DNA of 16,089 nucleotides from Bog-950 sp964620645 (GTDB lineage Bacteria; Bacteroidota; Bacteroidia; Chitinophagales; LD1). Position 1 is the first letter of the stretch. Each line of letters opens with the position of its first letter. Shown one piece after another: positions 7,267-14,831 of the stretch. Position numbers and translations under genes: made by a program. The stretch is taken from NCBI GenBank assembly GCA_964620645.1, contig CAZUHU010000078.1, positions 1 through 16,089 on the forward strand, given 5' to 3'. Under the pieces are notes generated by a model. That model was not told the DNA's origin. It was given only the letters and a program-made list of their open reading frames with translations, and did not search any database.

Positions 7267-8148
7267 ATGTTTGACTTGTTTGTATCAACCTCTGCAGCCT
7301 GCAGCAAAAATATTACCCGGGCATACAGCACATCCTTTTCGCTGGGCATACAAACCCTGCACAAAAAACTGCATGCACCTATTTATGCCATTTATGGTAT
7401 GGTGCGCTATGCCGATGAAATTGTAGACACCTTTCATGGCTACGACAAAAAATACTTACTGCAAAAATTTAAGGCGGATACGTATGAAGCTATACGCGAT
7501 AAGATAAGCCTGAACCCTGTATTGTTCAGTTTCCAGAAAGCGGTAAACGACTACAACATACCACTGCCCCTTATTGAAGCATTTTTCAATAGCATGGAAA
7601 TGGACCTGTACGAAACAGCTCATGGCCGCGATAGCTATAACGAGTACATTTACGGTTCGGCCGAAGTTGTGGGCCTGATGTGTCTTAAAGTGTTTGCCGA
7701 AGGTGACGAACACCTATATAACAAACTGGAGTCTGCAGCAAGAGCCCTTGGAGCCGCATTTCAAAAGGTAAATTTTCTGCGCGATATGAAGAGCGATTTT
7801 GATGAGCGCGGCAGGGTTTACTTTCCGGGCATTGACTTTACCAACTTTAAGGAAGAAGCCAAGCAACAAATTGAGCAGGAAGTTGCAGAAGATTTCGAAA
7901 AGGCATACCATGGTATTATGCAACTGCCTGCCTCATCACGTGGCGGGGTGTTATTGGCTTACAAATATTACATGCGCCTGTTCCGCGAAATCCGTCGTGT
8001 GCCGGTTTCGCGCATTAAAGAAGCAAGAATACGTGTGGCTGACTTCCAAAAGCTGGTGCTGCTTGTTGAAACCCTGGCGGGCCAGCAGTTAAAAAAGTGG
8101 CTTACTGCAGAAGGCTGGACTTACGGCGGGCTTTCAACCCAGCACTAA
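7267..8148 (+). CDS. crtB: CrtB phytoene synthase
   Basis: A 293-residue squalene/phytoene synthase that condenses two GGPP to 15-cis-phytoene, the first committed step. The two magnesium-binding aspartate motifs are visible as YADEIVDTF (D50-x3-D54) and LRDMKSDFDERGRVYFP (D173-x3-D177). The start of the family is seen in KNITRAYSTSFSLG. Length is standard. It lies between crtI and the cyclase gene (9-nt gap) in one operon. The substrate GGPP must be supplied from outside the window, since no crtE is present. A C30 diapophytoene synthase is the alternative, but the paired lycopene cyclase and CrtZ point to a C40 pathway. Confidence 0.95.
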   Translation: MFDLFVSTSAACSKNITRAYSTSFSLGIQTLHKKLHAPIYAIYGMVRYADEIVDTFHGYDKKYLLQKFKADTYEAIRDKISLNPVLFSFQKAVNDYNIPLPLIEAFFNSMEMDLYETAHGRDSYNEYIYGSAEVVGLMCLKVFAEGDEHLYNKLESAARALGAAFQKVNFLRDMKSDFDERGRVYFPGIDFTNFKEEAKQQIEQEVAEDFEKAYHGIMQLPASSRGGVLLAYKYYMRLFREIRRVPVSRIKEARIRVADFQKLVLLVETLAGQQLKKWLTAEGWTYGGLSTQH

Positions 8149-8157
8149 AACAGGAAG

Positions 8158-8862
8158 ATGAAGTACACTTATCTTCTCCTTAATGTATTCACTATACTTA
8201 TTCCGCTTTTGCGCTCGTTCGAAGGCAGAATAAAGTTTTACAAAAAGTGGCAAGCCCTGTTTCCGGCTATTACCATAACCGCTATCTTCTTCCTGGTATG
8301 GGATTACTTTAAAACCCATTATGGCGTATGGGGGTTTAATCCTCAATACATAATGGGTTACTATTTTTTCGGTTTACCTGTTGAGGAGATATTGTTTTTT
8401 ATAACGGTGCCTTATGCCTGCGCTTTTATTTACGAAACAGTGGCCTATTTCAGTAATAGCAGCTTAAGTAAGTTACGTTTAAAGTGGCCTGTGCGCATTA
8501 TAGGAGTATTGATGTTTGTCGCTTCCCTTCCATTATTCGACAAAGCCTACACTTTTTCTGTGCTATTTATTGGCGGACCCGTCTTTATTGCCGCCACATT
8601 TTTAATGGATAATCGGGCTTTTTCGCGCTTGATAATAACTTATATACTCAGCCTTATACCGATGGCTGTTGTAAACGGAGTTTTAACGGCATTACCGATA
8701 GTTATATACAACAATGCTGAAAACCTGAACCTGAGACTTGGAACAATACCTGTAGAAGACTTTATTTACAGCAGCATATTGTTATCTATGAATTTCTCTT
8801 TATACGAATGGCAAAAGAGAAAAGTAAAGACCAATTACAACCAACTAATAGCTTCAGTCTAA
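8158..8862 (+). CDS. Fused CrtYcd-type lycopene cyclase (integral membrane)
   Basis: A 234-residue, strongly hydrophobic protein with two copies of the lycopene-cyclase domain of the heterodimeric (CrtYc/CrtYd, CarRA) type joined in one chain. Repeat one has WDYFKTHYGVWGFNPQY and GLPVEEILFF (P74-VEE-77); repeat two has LNLRLGTIPVEDFIYS (P198-VED-201). Paired glutamates of the PxEE motif are essential in characterised relatives. It cyclises lycopene to gamma- or beta-carotene without FAD. With CruF and CrtD acting on the open end, a one-end product (gamma-carotene) is expected, but the sequence does not prove mono-cyclisation. It overlaps nothing and ends 8 nt before the receptor gene. The last 20 residues are charged and probably cytosolic. 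Confidence 0.9.
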   Translation: MKYTYLLLNVFTILIPLLRSFEGRIKFYKKWQALFPAITITAIFFLVWDYFKTHYGVWGFNPQYIMGYYFFGLPVEEILFFITVPYACAFIYETVAYFSNSSLSKLRLKWPVRIIGVLMFVASLPLFDKAYTFSVLFIGGPVFIAATFLMDNRAFSRLIITYILSLIPMAVVNGVLTALPIVIYNNAENLNLRLGTIPVEDFIYSSILLSMNFSLYEWQKRKVKTNYNQLIASV

Positions 8863-8870
8863 CCATAACT

Positions 8871-11255
8871 ATGAAAAGAGCCCTACTTGTTTTAACTATT
8901 CTATCCCTATATGTATTTGCCCACGCTCAAGGAACCTTGCAGGCAAAATTGACCGAAAGCGGAAGCAGCAAACCCCTGGAATTTGCCAATATACAGATTG
9001 AAGGAACTACCCTTGGCGGTGTTACCAACGAAAAAGGGGAAGCAGAAATAAAAGACATTCCTGCAGGCACTTATAATATTAAGCTTAGTTGTATAGGCTA
9101 CCAGCCCAAAAGCATTTTTGAAATAGAAATTAGCAAGGGTAAGCCTGCTGTAATTGTAGCAGAATTATCCCCAAGCACTACGGAGTTAAAAGAGGTGGAA
9201 GTAAAAGCTAACCCTTTTGTAAAGAATGAGGAAAGCCCGGTTAGCGTTCGCACTATAGGCACCAATGAGATACAACGCTACCCCGGTGGCAACCGCGATA
9301 TCTCCCGCGTAATTCAATCGCTGCCCGGTGTGGGCTTCTCCGCAGGTTTCCGTAATGATATATTGGTGCGCGGTGGTTCGCCAAGCGAAAACCGCTTTTA
9401 TATTGATGGTATAGAGATACCAAACATTAACCACTTTGCTACCCAGGGCGCAAGCGGCGGGCCTACCGGTTTAATAAATGTTGACTTCATACGTGAGGTA
9501 AACTTTTATTCCAGCGCCTTTCCGGTTAACCGCGGCAATGCACTTAGCTCGGTAATGGATATTCGCCTGCGCGATGGCAGGGACGACCGCTGGGGAGGAA
9601 CGTTTACCATTGGCAGCAGTGAGATTGCCGCATCAATGGAATCTCCCCTCAACAAAAAGAAGAGCGCCACTATGCTGGCCTCTGTTCGTTACTCCTATTT
9701 GCAGTTTCTGTTTAAGGCCCTAAAACTTCCTTTTTTACCTACCTACAGCGATGCGCAGATGAAGATTAAGTGGAAGATTACCCCAAAGGATGAGTTTGTC
9801 TTTCTGTCTCTTTCCGCTTACGATATGAACCGCCTGAACACAAAACAAAATGAAACCGAAGGACAACGCTTTTTGTTACAAACCCTGCCTGAACAAAACC
9901 AGCTTACTTACATGGTTGGCTTAAAGTACTCGCACTTCTTTGAAAACAGCAGCCTGCAGTTCTTTTTAAGCCGCAACATGCTGGTTAACGAGTTCAACAA
10001 GTGGCAGGACAACGATAAAAGCAAAACAAAAATTACAGATTATAAATCTACCGAGGCAGAAAACAAATTCAGGGCGGAATATACAGGCCGTAAAAAAGGT
10101 TTCCGTTATAACGTGGGGGTTAACTACGAGTTGGCGCGTTATACTAATCGTTCATCGTTTTTTGATGCGCGTTTCACTCAACCGGGCTTAACTAAGGTGC
10201 AGTTCAGCTCAAAGTTTATGATGAATAAGTTTGGCGCCTTTGCCAACGTCTCGCAAAACATTGAGGATATTGTACAACTATCGTTTGGCGTACGCCTTGA
10301 TGGTAACGATTATAACAAGAGCATGCTTCAGCTATGGAACCAGGTATCGCCGCGCTTAGCCATTTCTGTTAACCTGGTTGAAAATTTACGCTTTAACTGT
10401 AACGCAGGCTACTACCACCAGTTACCGAGCTATACCGTATTGGGTTACATGGATTCCACCAATACGCTTGAGAATAAAGACCGCTTAACCTATATGCGCA
10501 ATGTGCATGCCGTAGCCGGTTTGGAATACACCACCCCCATCAACAGCCGCATAAGCGTAGAGGGATTTTTTAAGCGTTACTACAATATTCCTTTTATGCT
10601 TGATAACAACATATCGTTAGCCAACCAGGGTGCAGGATTTGGTGTAGTGGGCAACGGCCCTGCAAAATCTACCAGCGATGGCCGTAGCTACGGTATGGAA
10701 GTATTGTATGAGCAAAAATTGTATAAAGGTTTCTACGGTATTTTAAGTTATACCCTTTTCTGGAGTCAGTTTAAAGATGTAAACGACAAGTTTGTTTCAA
10801 GCACTTGGGATACCCGAAACATTATCAGCCTTACCATCGGTAAAAAGTTCAAGAAGAACTGGGAACTGGGCCTGCGGGCACGTTTCCAGGGCGGTTCACC
10901 CTACACCCCTGTTGACGCTGCCCTTTCATCGCAGTTGGTTAACTATAACCCAAGCAACCCGGGCATACTTGATTATAACAATATTAACTCTGCAAGAACC
11001 AAGTGGTTTCATGCAGCCGATTTACGCGTAACCAAGAAATGGTACTTTAAAAAGTGGAGTTTTGAGTTATACCTGGACGTTCAGAATTTTTACGCCGCAA
11101 AGGCCCCAACTTCACCAACATTTCTACCAATTACAGATGCCAGTACGGGACAAGTATTGTTGGATGCCAACGACCCTACCCGCATACAGTACAAGTTCAT
11201 CAACACTGCATCGGGCACCGTAGTGCCTACGCTGGGTTTTGTAATATACTACTAG
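8871..11255 (+). CDS. TonB-dependent outer-membrane receptor with N-terminal carboxypeptidase-regulatory-like domain
   Basis: A 794-residue outer-membrane protein. Residues 1-19 are a signal peptide (MKRALLVLTILSLYVFAHA, cut before Q20). Residues about 22-105 form the beta-sandwich regulatory-like domain common in Bacteroidota receptors (GTTLGGVTNEKGEAEI, GTYNIKLSCIGYQ). The plug spans about 115-235 (DISRVIQSLPGV, DILVRGGSPSENRFYIDG). The rest is a 22-strand barrel ending in aromatic TLGFVIYY. The ATG at 8871 is chosen because it starts the signal peptide. No SusD partner follows, so a SusC-type glycan importer is unlikely. It begins 8 nt after the cyclase stop without room for a separate promoter, so it is probably the last gene of the carotenoid operon. 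Its ligand is unknown; a cofactor or metal such as cobalamin or iron is speculation. Confidence 0.92.
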   Translation: MKRALLVLTILSLYVFAHAQGTLQAKLTESGSSKPLEFANIQIEGTTLGGVTNEKGEAEIKDIPAGTYNIKLSCIGYQPKSIFEIEISKGKPAVIVAELSPSTTELKEVEVKANPFVKNEESPVSVRTIGTNEIQRYPGGNRDISRVIQSLPGVGFSAGFRNDILVRGGSPSENRFYIDGIEIPNINHFATQGASGGPTGLINVDFIREVNFYSSAFPVNRGNALSSVMDIRLRDGRDDRWGGTFTIGSSEIAASMESPLNKKKSATMLASVRYSYLQFLFKALKLPFLPTYSDAQMKIKWKITPKDEFVFLSLSAYDMNRLNTKQNETEGQRFLLQTLPEQNQLTYMVGLKYSHFFENSSLQFFLSRNMLVNEFNKWQDNDKSKTKITDYKSTEAENKFRAEYTGRKKGFRYNVGVNYELARYTNRSSFFDARFTQPGLTKVQFSSKFMMNKFGAFANVSQNIEDIVQLSFGVRLDGNDYNKSMLQLWNQVSPRLAISVNLVENLRFNCNAGYYHQLPSYTVLGYMDSTNTLENKDRLTYMRNVHAVAGLEYTTPINSRISVEGFFKRYYNIPFMLDNNISLANQGAGFGVVGNGPAKSTSDGRSYGMEVLYEQKLYKGFYGILSYTLFWSQFKDVNDKFVSSTWDTRNIISLTIGKKFKKNWELGLRARFQGGSPYTPVDAALSSQLVNYNPSNPGILDYNNINSARTKWFHAADLRVTKKWYFKKWSFELYLDVQNFYAAKAPTSPTFLPITDASTGQVLLDANDPTRIQYKFINTASGTVVPTLGFVIYY

Positions 11256-11259
11256 GTTA

Positions 11260-12159
11260 TTAGGAGGAGGTAATTATAAAGCTACGTTCGCTGAATGCCG
11301 GTAACGTAGGCATACCTTCGTAAAAGTACTGTAGCTCGTCCTTTGCATCCATAAGGCCAAGGCTGTAAAGCACGGGCACAAAATGGTCGGGCGTAGGTGC
11401 GGCCAGTTTACCCAGTTTATGGCTGCTTTCGTAATTGATAATGTTACTGAAGTTACGCTCGTCAATCTGCTTCTTTATCCAGGCATCGTATTCAGCTTCC
11501 CATCCTGCGGGTGTCATATCTCCGCTGCTCATCTTCTGCATAGCTATACGTAGGTTATGTATAAGCGAACCACTGCCTATTATTAGAACCCCTTTCTCGC
11601 GCAAGGCCTTTAGTTGACGGCCCAGTTCATAGTGGTAGCTTGGTGCAGCGTAATAATCAATACTCATTTGAAAAACCGGCACATCGGCATTAGGAAACAG
11701 GTGCATCAGCATGGGCCATGCGCCATGATCCAAGCCCCAATCCTCGGTTTCGGTAACCGAAGTAACGATCTTCTTTACCTCGCCGGCCACATCAGGCGAA
11801 CCCTTTGCATGGTATTGCGGCGTATAATATTCTTTCGGGAAGCCGTAGTAATCATAAATCTGCTGCTGTTCCTTCGAGATGTTCACGAAAGTGCCTTTGG
11901 TACACCAATGCGCTGACACGATAAGGGCAGCTTTTATTTCCAGCTTATTCTTCAATCCCTTTCCCAACTCAAAAAGAGAATTCCAGAACGGGCGCTGCTC
12001 TTTCGAAAGGGGAATGTCCATTGGATTACCATGGGATGTAAATAACACGGGCATCTTTTTACTCTGTAATGGTAATTCTTCAGTAAACCGCTCAAAACTG
12101 CTTAAAGTGCCCATGGCTGAAAAAGCTAAAAGTGATTGAATAAATTGTTTGCGTTCCAC
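11260..12159 (-). CDS. ygiD: DODA-type class III extradiol ring-cleavage dioxygenase (LigB/YgiD family)
   Basis: About 299 residues of the 4,5-DOPA-dioxygenase-like family. Conserved histidines are H43 (TSHGNP), H84 (VSAHW), H145 (LDHGAW), H201 (SLIHNL) and H259 (PDHFVPV), matching the metal ligands and catalytic His of YgiD. Natural substrates of bacterial members are usually unknown. The N-terminus MERKQFIQSLLAFSAMG resembles a degenerate Tat leader (RK in place of RR), so export is possible. I start it at GTG 12159. A TTG at 12180 would add seven residues but falls inside the putative -7 box CAAAGTTA (12178-12185, minus-strand TAACTTTG), and ATG 12114 would lose the leader. An AGGAG lies 13 nt upstream of the GTG. 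It is convergent with the receptor gene, 4 nt between stops. Confidence 0.85.
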   Translation of the reverse strand: MERKQFIQSLLAFSAMGTLSSFERFTEELPLQSKKMPVLFTSHGNPMDIPLSKEQRPFWNSLFELGKGLKNKLEIKAALIVSAHWCTKGTFVNISKEQQQIYDYYGFPKEYYTPQYHAKGSPDVAGEVKKIVTSVTETEDWGLDHGAWPMLMHLFPNADVPVFQMSIDYYAAPSYHYELGRQLKALREKGVLIIGSGSLIHNLRIAMQKMSSGDMTPAGWEAEYDAWIKKQIDERNFSNIINYESSHKLGKLAAPTPDHFVPVLYSLGLMDAKDELQYFYEGMPTLPAFSERSFIITSS

Positions 12160-12177
12160 TACAGGTAGTTTGCTCCT

Positions 12178-12185
12178 CAAAGTTA
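12178..12185 (-). promoter_or_regulatory. Putative -7 box for the dioxygenase gene
   Basis: On the minus strand the bases read TAACTTTG, a perfect match to TAnnTTTG. No TTTG appears at the expected -33 distance. If used, transcription would begin near 12171, which supports the GTG at 12159 as the start of the dioxygenase. Confidence 0.35.
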
Positions 12186-12223
12186 CTTAGTTATAGCAAT
12201 TGTATAGGGGCGGTATACATTAG

Positions 12224-12311
12224 GTTACCTGTTTAAGAACGTTAAGGCTAACCCGGGTTATCCGTATCGCCTTCCCTTAACCCCCCCCCGGAAACAGGTA
12301 ACGGTTTCCGG
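12224..12311. repeat. Nested palindrome cluster with a nine-C tract
   Basis: This intergenic block holds several perfect pairings. GTTACCTGTTT (12224-12234) pairs with AAACAGGTAAC (12292-12302). Inside it, GTTAAGG (12241-12247) pairs with CCTTAAC (12275-12281), and TAACCCGGGTTA (12249-12260) is a 12-bp palindrome. A run of nine C lies at 12281-12289. CCGGAAAC (12288-12295) also pairs with GTTTCCGG (12304-12311) over an 8-nt loop, and this competes with the outer arm because both use AAAC. The block lies upstream of the lipoprotein promoter, so it is not in that mRNA. It may be an operator, a small RNA, a terminator or a small palindromic repeat element. No target-site duplication was seen. 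Confidence 0.55.
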
Positions 12312-12338
12312 TTATATAAAATAAATAGTGCATTTTAA

Positions 12339-12368
12339 TTTGCCGCTTGTAGCTAATCCATAGCTTTG
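12339..12368 (+). promoter_or_regulatory. Bacteroidota-type promoter of the lipoprotein-protease operon
   Basis: TTTG (12339-12342), an 18-nt spacer and TAGCTTTG (12361-12368) match the consensus TTTG-N19-TAnnTTTG without a mismatch in either box. Transcription would start near 12375, leaving a very short leader before the ATG at 12389. Confidence 0.65.
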
Positions 12369-12388
12369 TTCAACAATCAAACCCGTAA

Positions 12389-13285
12389 ATGAAAAACCTA
12401 CTCCCCCTATTTGCTGCTCTGCTCCTGTTTGCCGGCTGTGCAAACGTAAAAGTTTATACAGACGAGAATTTGACCAAGGAAACCGGTGTACCCATGTATG
12501 TTACCAAGCCCTATTTATTGGTAGAATACAACGGAGCAAAGGATGTTGCCTTAAAGACATCCATCATTTACCTACCCGATTTAGCTAAGCCACGTTATGT
12601 AAAGTTTAAACCCGGTTTAGGCAGTGCAAAACTAAGTATGGCTTTTAGCAACAGCGTACTTAGTTCTTATAATATGGAGTCCGACTCTAAGATACCTGAC
12701 CTGATAGGTGCCATTGGTAAAATACCTTCGGACCTTATGAACGCTGTAGGGGGAATAATTAAATCCAATGCTGATGCTTATACCGCTACACATCCTGTAG
12801 CTGCGGCTGTTGAGCAGGGCGCCGACAAAGAAACACTTCAAAAACAGGAACAATTCATTAAGAACGAACTACAACAGTTTGCAACAAAATACAAACTGCC
12901 GGATGCTGACCCGGGCAAAAAGTTGATTGCAACAAGCTTGCAGGAAAAATTAAGTAAACACCTGGCAGAGTTGCAGCGTTTGCAAACTGTTACAGGCACC
13001 GATGCCGATGCCAAGGTTTTAGAAGAGCAGGTTGTAGACATCATTTCAGAAATGGGCAAGTTATACTACGACCCGACTAAAGGAAAAGCTTTTAAAGATT
13101 TCAATGAAGGGTTAGACAATTTTACAAACGGTTTAAAAGCCGAGCTTATGGAGCTTAGAAAGCCCACCCCGGCACCCGTAGTTGTGGCTACATCCCCTAC
13201 ATCCTATTTCGAACTATACGAAATAGGATTTGACCAGGGGAAGTATACATTTACTAAAGTGCTTAGTTCCTCTGCTAAGCAGTGA
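12389..13285 (+). CDS. Predicted lipoprotein of unknown function, coupled to a trypsin-fold protein
   Basis: A 298-residue protein with a type II signal peptide: MKNLLPLFAALLLFAGC, lipobox LFAGC with the lipidated Cys at 17. I do not recognise the family with certainty. Residues about 30-95 are beta-rich (VPMYVTKPYLLVEYNG, then SIIYLPDLAKPRYVKFKPG), and 135-225 are helical and charged, perhaps coiled coil. A proline-rich linker (KPTPAPVVVATSP) precedes a last segment FELYEIGFDQGKYTFTKV. The residue after Cys17 is Ala. It has its own clear promoter and its stop overlaps the start of the protease gene by 4 nt (GTGA), so the two products are made together. It could be the partner, substrate or membrane anchor of the protease; this is inferred from the gene order only. 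Confidence 0.8.
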   Translation: MKNLLPLFAALLLFAGCANVKVYTDENLTKETGVPMYVTKPYLLVEYNGAKDVALKTSIIYLPDLAKPRYVKFKPGLGSAKLSMAFSNSVLSSYNMESDSKIPDLIGAIGKIPSDLMNAVGGIIKSNADAYTATHPVAAAVEQGADKETLQKQEQFIKNELQQFATKYKLPDADPGKKLIATSLQEKLSKHLAELQRLQTVTGTDADAKVLEEQVVDIISEMGKLYYDPTKGKAFKDFNEGLDNFTNGLKAELMELRKPTPAPVVVATSPTSYFELYEIGFDQGKYTFTKVLSSSAKQ

Positions 13286-13899
13286 ATCTATACTCCATAT
13301 TGGTAGGTACGCAAAACGGCACGCTTAGCTGCTTTGCCCGCACCAGTGCTAATATCTACTGTGGGGTCAGCTGCGCGCATGTATTAGCAGGGAGCGACGG
13401 ATTGTTTAATCCTAAAAGTAATCCCGATATTGTTAGAATATGGGATGAGAAGATGCAAACCCTGGTAGAATGCGGCCAAACACTTGCTATACATCGTTCA
13501 TCACCACCTGTGGTAGACTGTGGTATCTTTCAATATGCCGCTTCCTTTGTTCAGCAACTTGCTCCTAAGCTCAGGTTTTTACCTCTAAATACTGACATCT
13601 TTCATTATCCTAAAAATTTGGTCGGCAAAGATCTTAAAGCTTTCTCCGGCCCACGCAATTTATGGCTACATGGCACAGTTGTGCAGGTTTCTCAGCCTAA
13701 CTGGGACTTTGTTATCCGCAGTAGTGATGGCCTTGGTTTTATGAGTGGAGACTCCGGCATGATGTGGCTGGATGAAAACGGCCAAGCAGTTGCCATGCAC
13801 GTTGCCGGCGACACCTCGCATAAGCCTTCCTTATTCTCCTACTCCACAGTTGCTTACCGTATATTACAACACCTGGATGTAACACTGTATTCTATTTAA
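13282..13899 (+). CDS. Trypsin-fold (S1-like) serine protease, no visible signal peptide
   Basis: A 205-residue protein with a plausible chymotrypsin-type triad in the right order and spacing: H33 in VSCAHVLAG (compare TAAHC), D79 in VVDCGIFQYA (compare DIAL) and S158 in MSGDSGMMW (compare GDSGGP), followed by GQAVAMHVAG where the family has a GxVxGI strand. The third glycine of GDSGG is Met, a mild departure. No signal peptide or membrane segment is seen, so it looks cytoplasmic, which is uncommon for this fold. It starts at GTG 13282 in a 4-nt overlap with the lipoprotein stop; the next in-frame Met is at residue 58, past the catalytic His. Overall similarity is low, so this rests on motifs. 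It could be an inactive homologue. Confidence 0.75.
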   Translation: MNLYSILVGTQNGTLSCFARTSANIYCGVSCAHVLAGSDGLFNPKSNPDIVRIWDEKMQTLVECGQTLAIHRSSPPVVDCGIFQYAASFVQQLAPKLRFLPLNTDIFHYPKNLVGKDLKAFSGPRNLWLHGTVVQVSQPNWDFVIRSSDGLGFMSGDSGMMWLDENGQAVAMHVAGDTSHKPSLFSYSTVAYRILQHLDVTLYSI

Positions 13900-13913
13900 G
13901 TTCAACTGACATA

Positions 13914-14816
13914 TCACTTAACAGGTATAAAGAAGTCCACCTGAAATTTTTTCCCGGGGTGCTCATTGGGGTTATTACGGTAGAGTTCAAAGGGATTGCG
14001 GTCATCTTTTTTGTATCCGTTTTCGCTCATCCATATAAATAAAGCGTTCCAGGCATTTTCAAACTCATCCATACCTATTTCATAACTTCCTACAATGTAT
14101 TTGCCCGCTTCTATTTTTGAAGCACTTACTTCCTCATCTTTAAACAAACTGTTTACCGAGGCAAGGCCTATACTCATTCTCACTTTTTCAGCTTCCGTAA
14201 CTTTGAAGCTGTCGTGAAACACACGGCACATATAATTACCCGGTTTGCTTAATACACCTTTAGGCACAGCCCATTTAAGCATTTGCTGAAAAGTTTCTTC
14301 TATTCCCTTCTCCCCTATCTGTGTCATATACACCAAATTCATTTCCGGGCAATTAGCAATTTTAATTTTCGCATTCATAGCTATCCATTTTTTTAGCTTA
14401 GTAATGTTGCGAAGGTATTGCCGGCTTATGTAGTTGGCTTTACCATTCTTGCTATCCTCTTTACTAATCTTGCTAAGGTTGCCGGCATTTGCCTGCCTGA
14501 ATTGTGACGGGCTTTGGCCATATATCTTTTTAAACGTTCTTGAAAACACGGAATCGCTGTTAAAGCCATACTTTGTAGCAATGTGTGCTATACTTAAATT
14601 TTTATGGTGTATAAGTAAAATAGCAGAGCGTTCTATCCTCTTTCGTGTTATATAGCTATTTAGCGTTTCGTTGGTAACAGCCTTAAACAGGCGGTGTAAA
14701 TGAAAGGGGGAGTAATACGCAGCAGCAGCTACAGTTTTCAGCGTCAACTCCGCCTCCAGATTCTCATCTATATACCAAAACGCTTTATTAATACGGTCTA
14801 AGTAATCCTGCTGCAT
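13914..14816 (-). CDS. AraC-family transcriptional regulator with C-terminal GyrI-like effector domain
   Basis: A 300-residue regulator with the DNA-binding part at the N-terminus. Residues 8-107 hold two helix-turn-helix units (LKTVAAAAYYSPFHLHRLFK and IAHIATKYGFNSDSVFSRTF), closed by YGQSPSQFR. Residues about 148-300 form a GyrI-like/SOUL-type small-molecule-binding domain (MNLVYMTQIGEKGIEETFQQ, AGKYIVGSYEIGMDEFENAW, KKFQVDFFIPVK). Such proteins (Rob, SoxS-fused relatives, BmrR-like ligand domains) respond to hydrophobic compounds. It is the last gene of a minus-strand operon with SRPBCC (15-nt gap) and dinB genes, which are therefore candidate targets or co-factors. It is convergent with the protease gene, 14 nt apart. 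The ligand cannot be told. Confidence 0.9.
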   Translation of the reverse strand: MQQDYLDRINKAFWYIDENLEAELTLKTVAAAAYYSPFHLHRLFKAVTNETLNSYITRKRIERSAILLIHHKNLSIAHIATKYGFNSDSVFSRTFKKIYGQSPSQFRQANAGNLSKISKEDSKNGKANYISRQYLRNITKLKKWIAMNAKIKIANCPEMNLVYMTQIGEKGIEETFQQMLKWAVPKGVLSKPGNYMCRVFHDSFKVTEAEKVRMSIGLASVNSLFKDEEVSASKIEAGKYIVGSYEIGMDEFENAWNALFIWMSENGYKKDDRNPFELYRNNPNEHPGKKFQVDFFIPVK

Positions 14817-14831
14817 TACAAGGCAAAGGGG

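Noticed and set aside
8808..8870. Upstream extension of the receptor gene into the cyclase
   Set aside because: The extra residues re-read the end of the cyclase in another frame and would place the signal peptide internally; ATG 8871 gives a proper leader.
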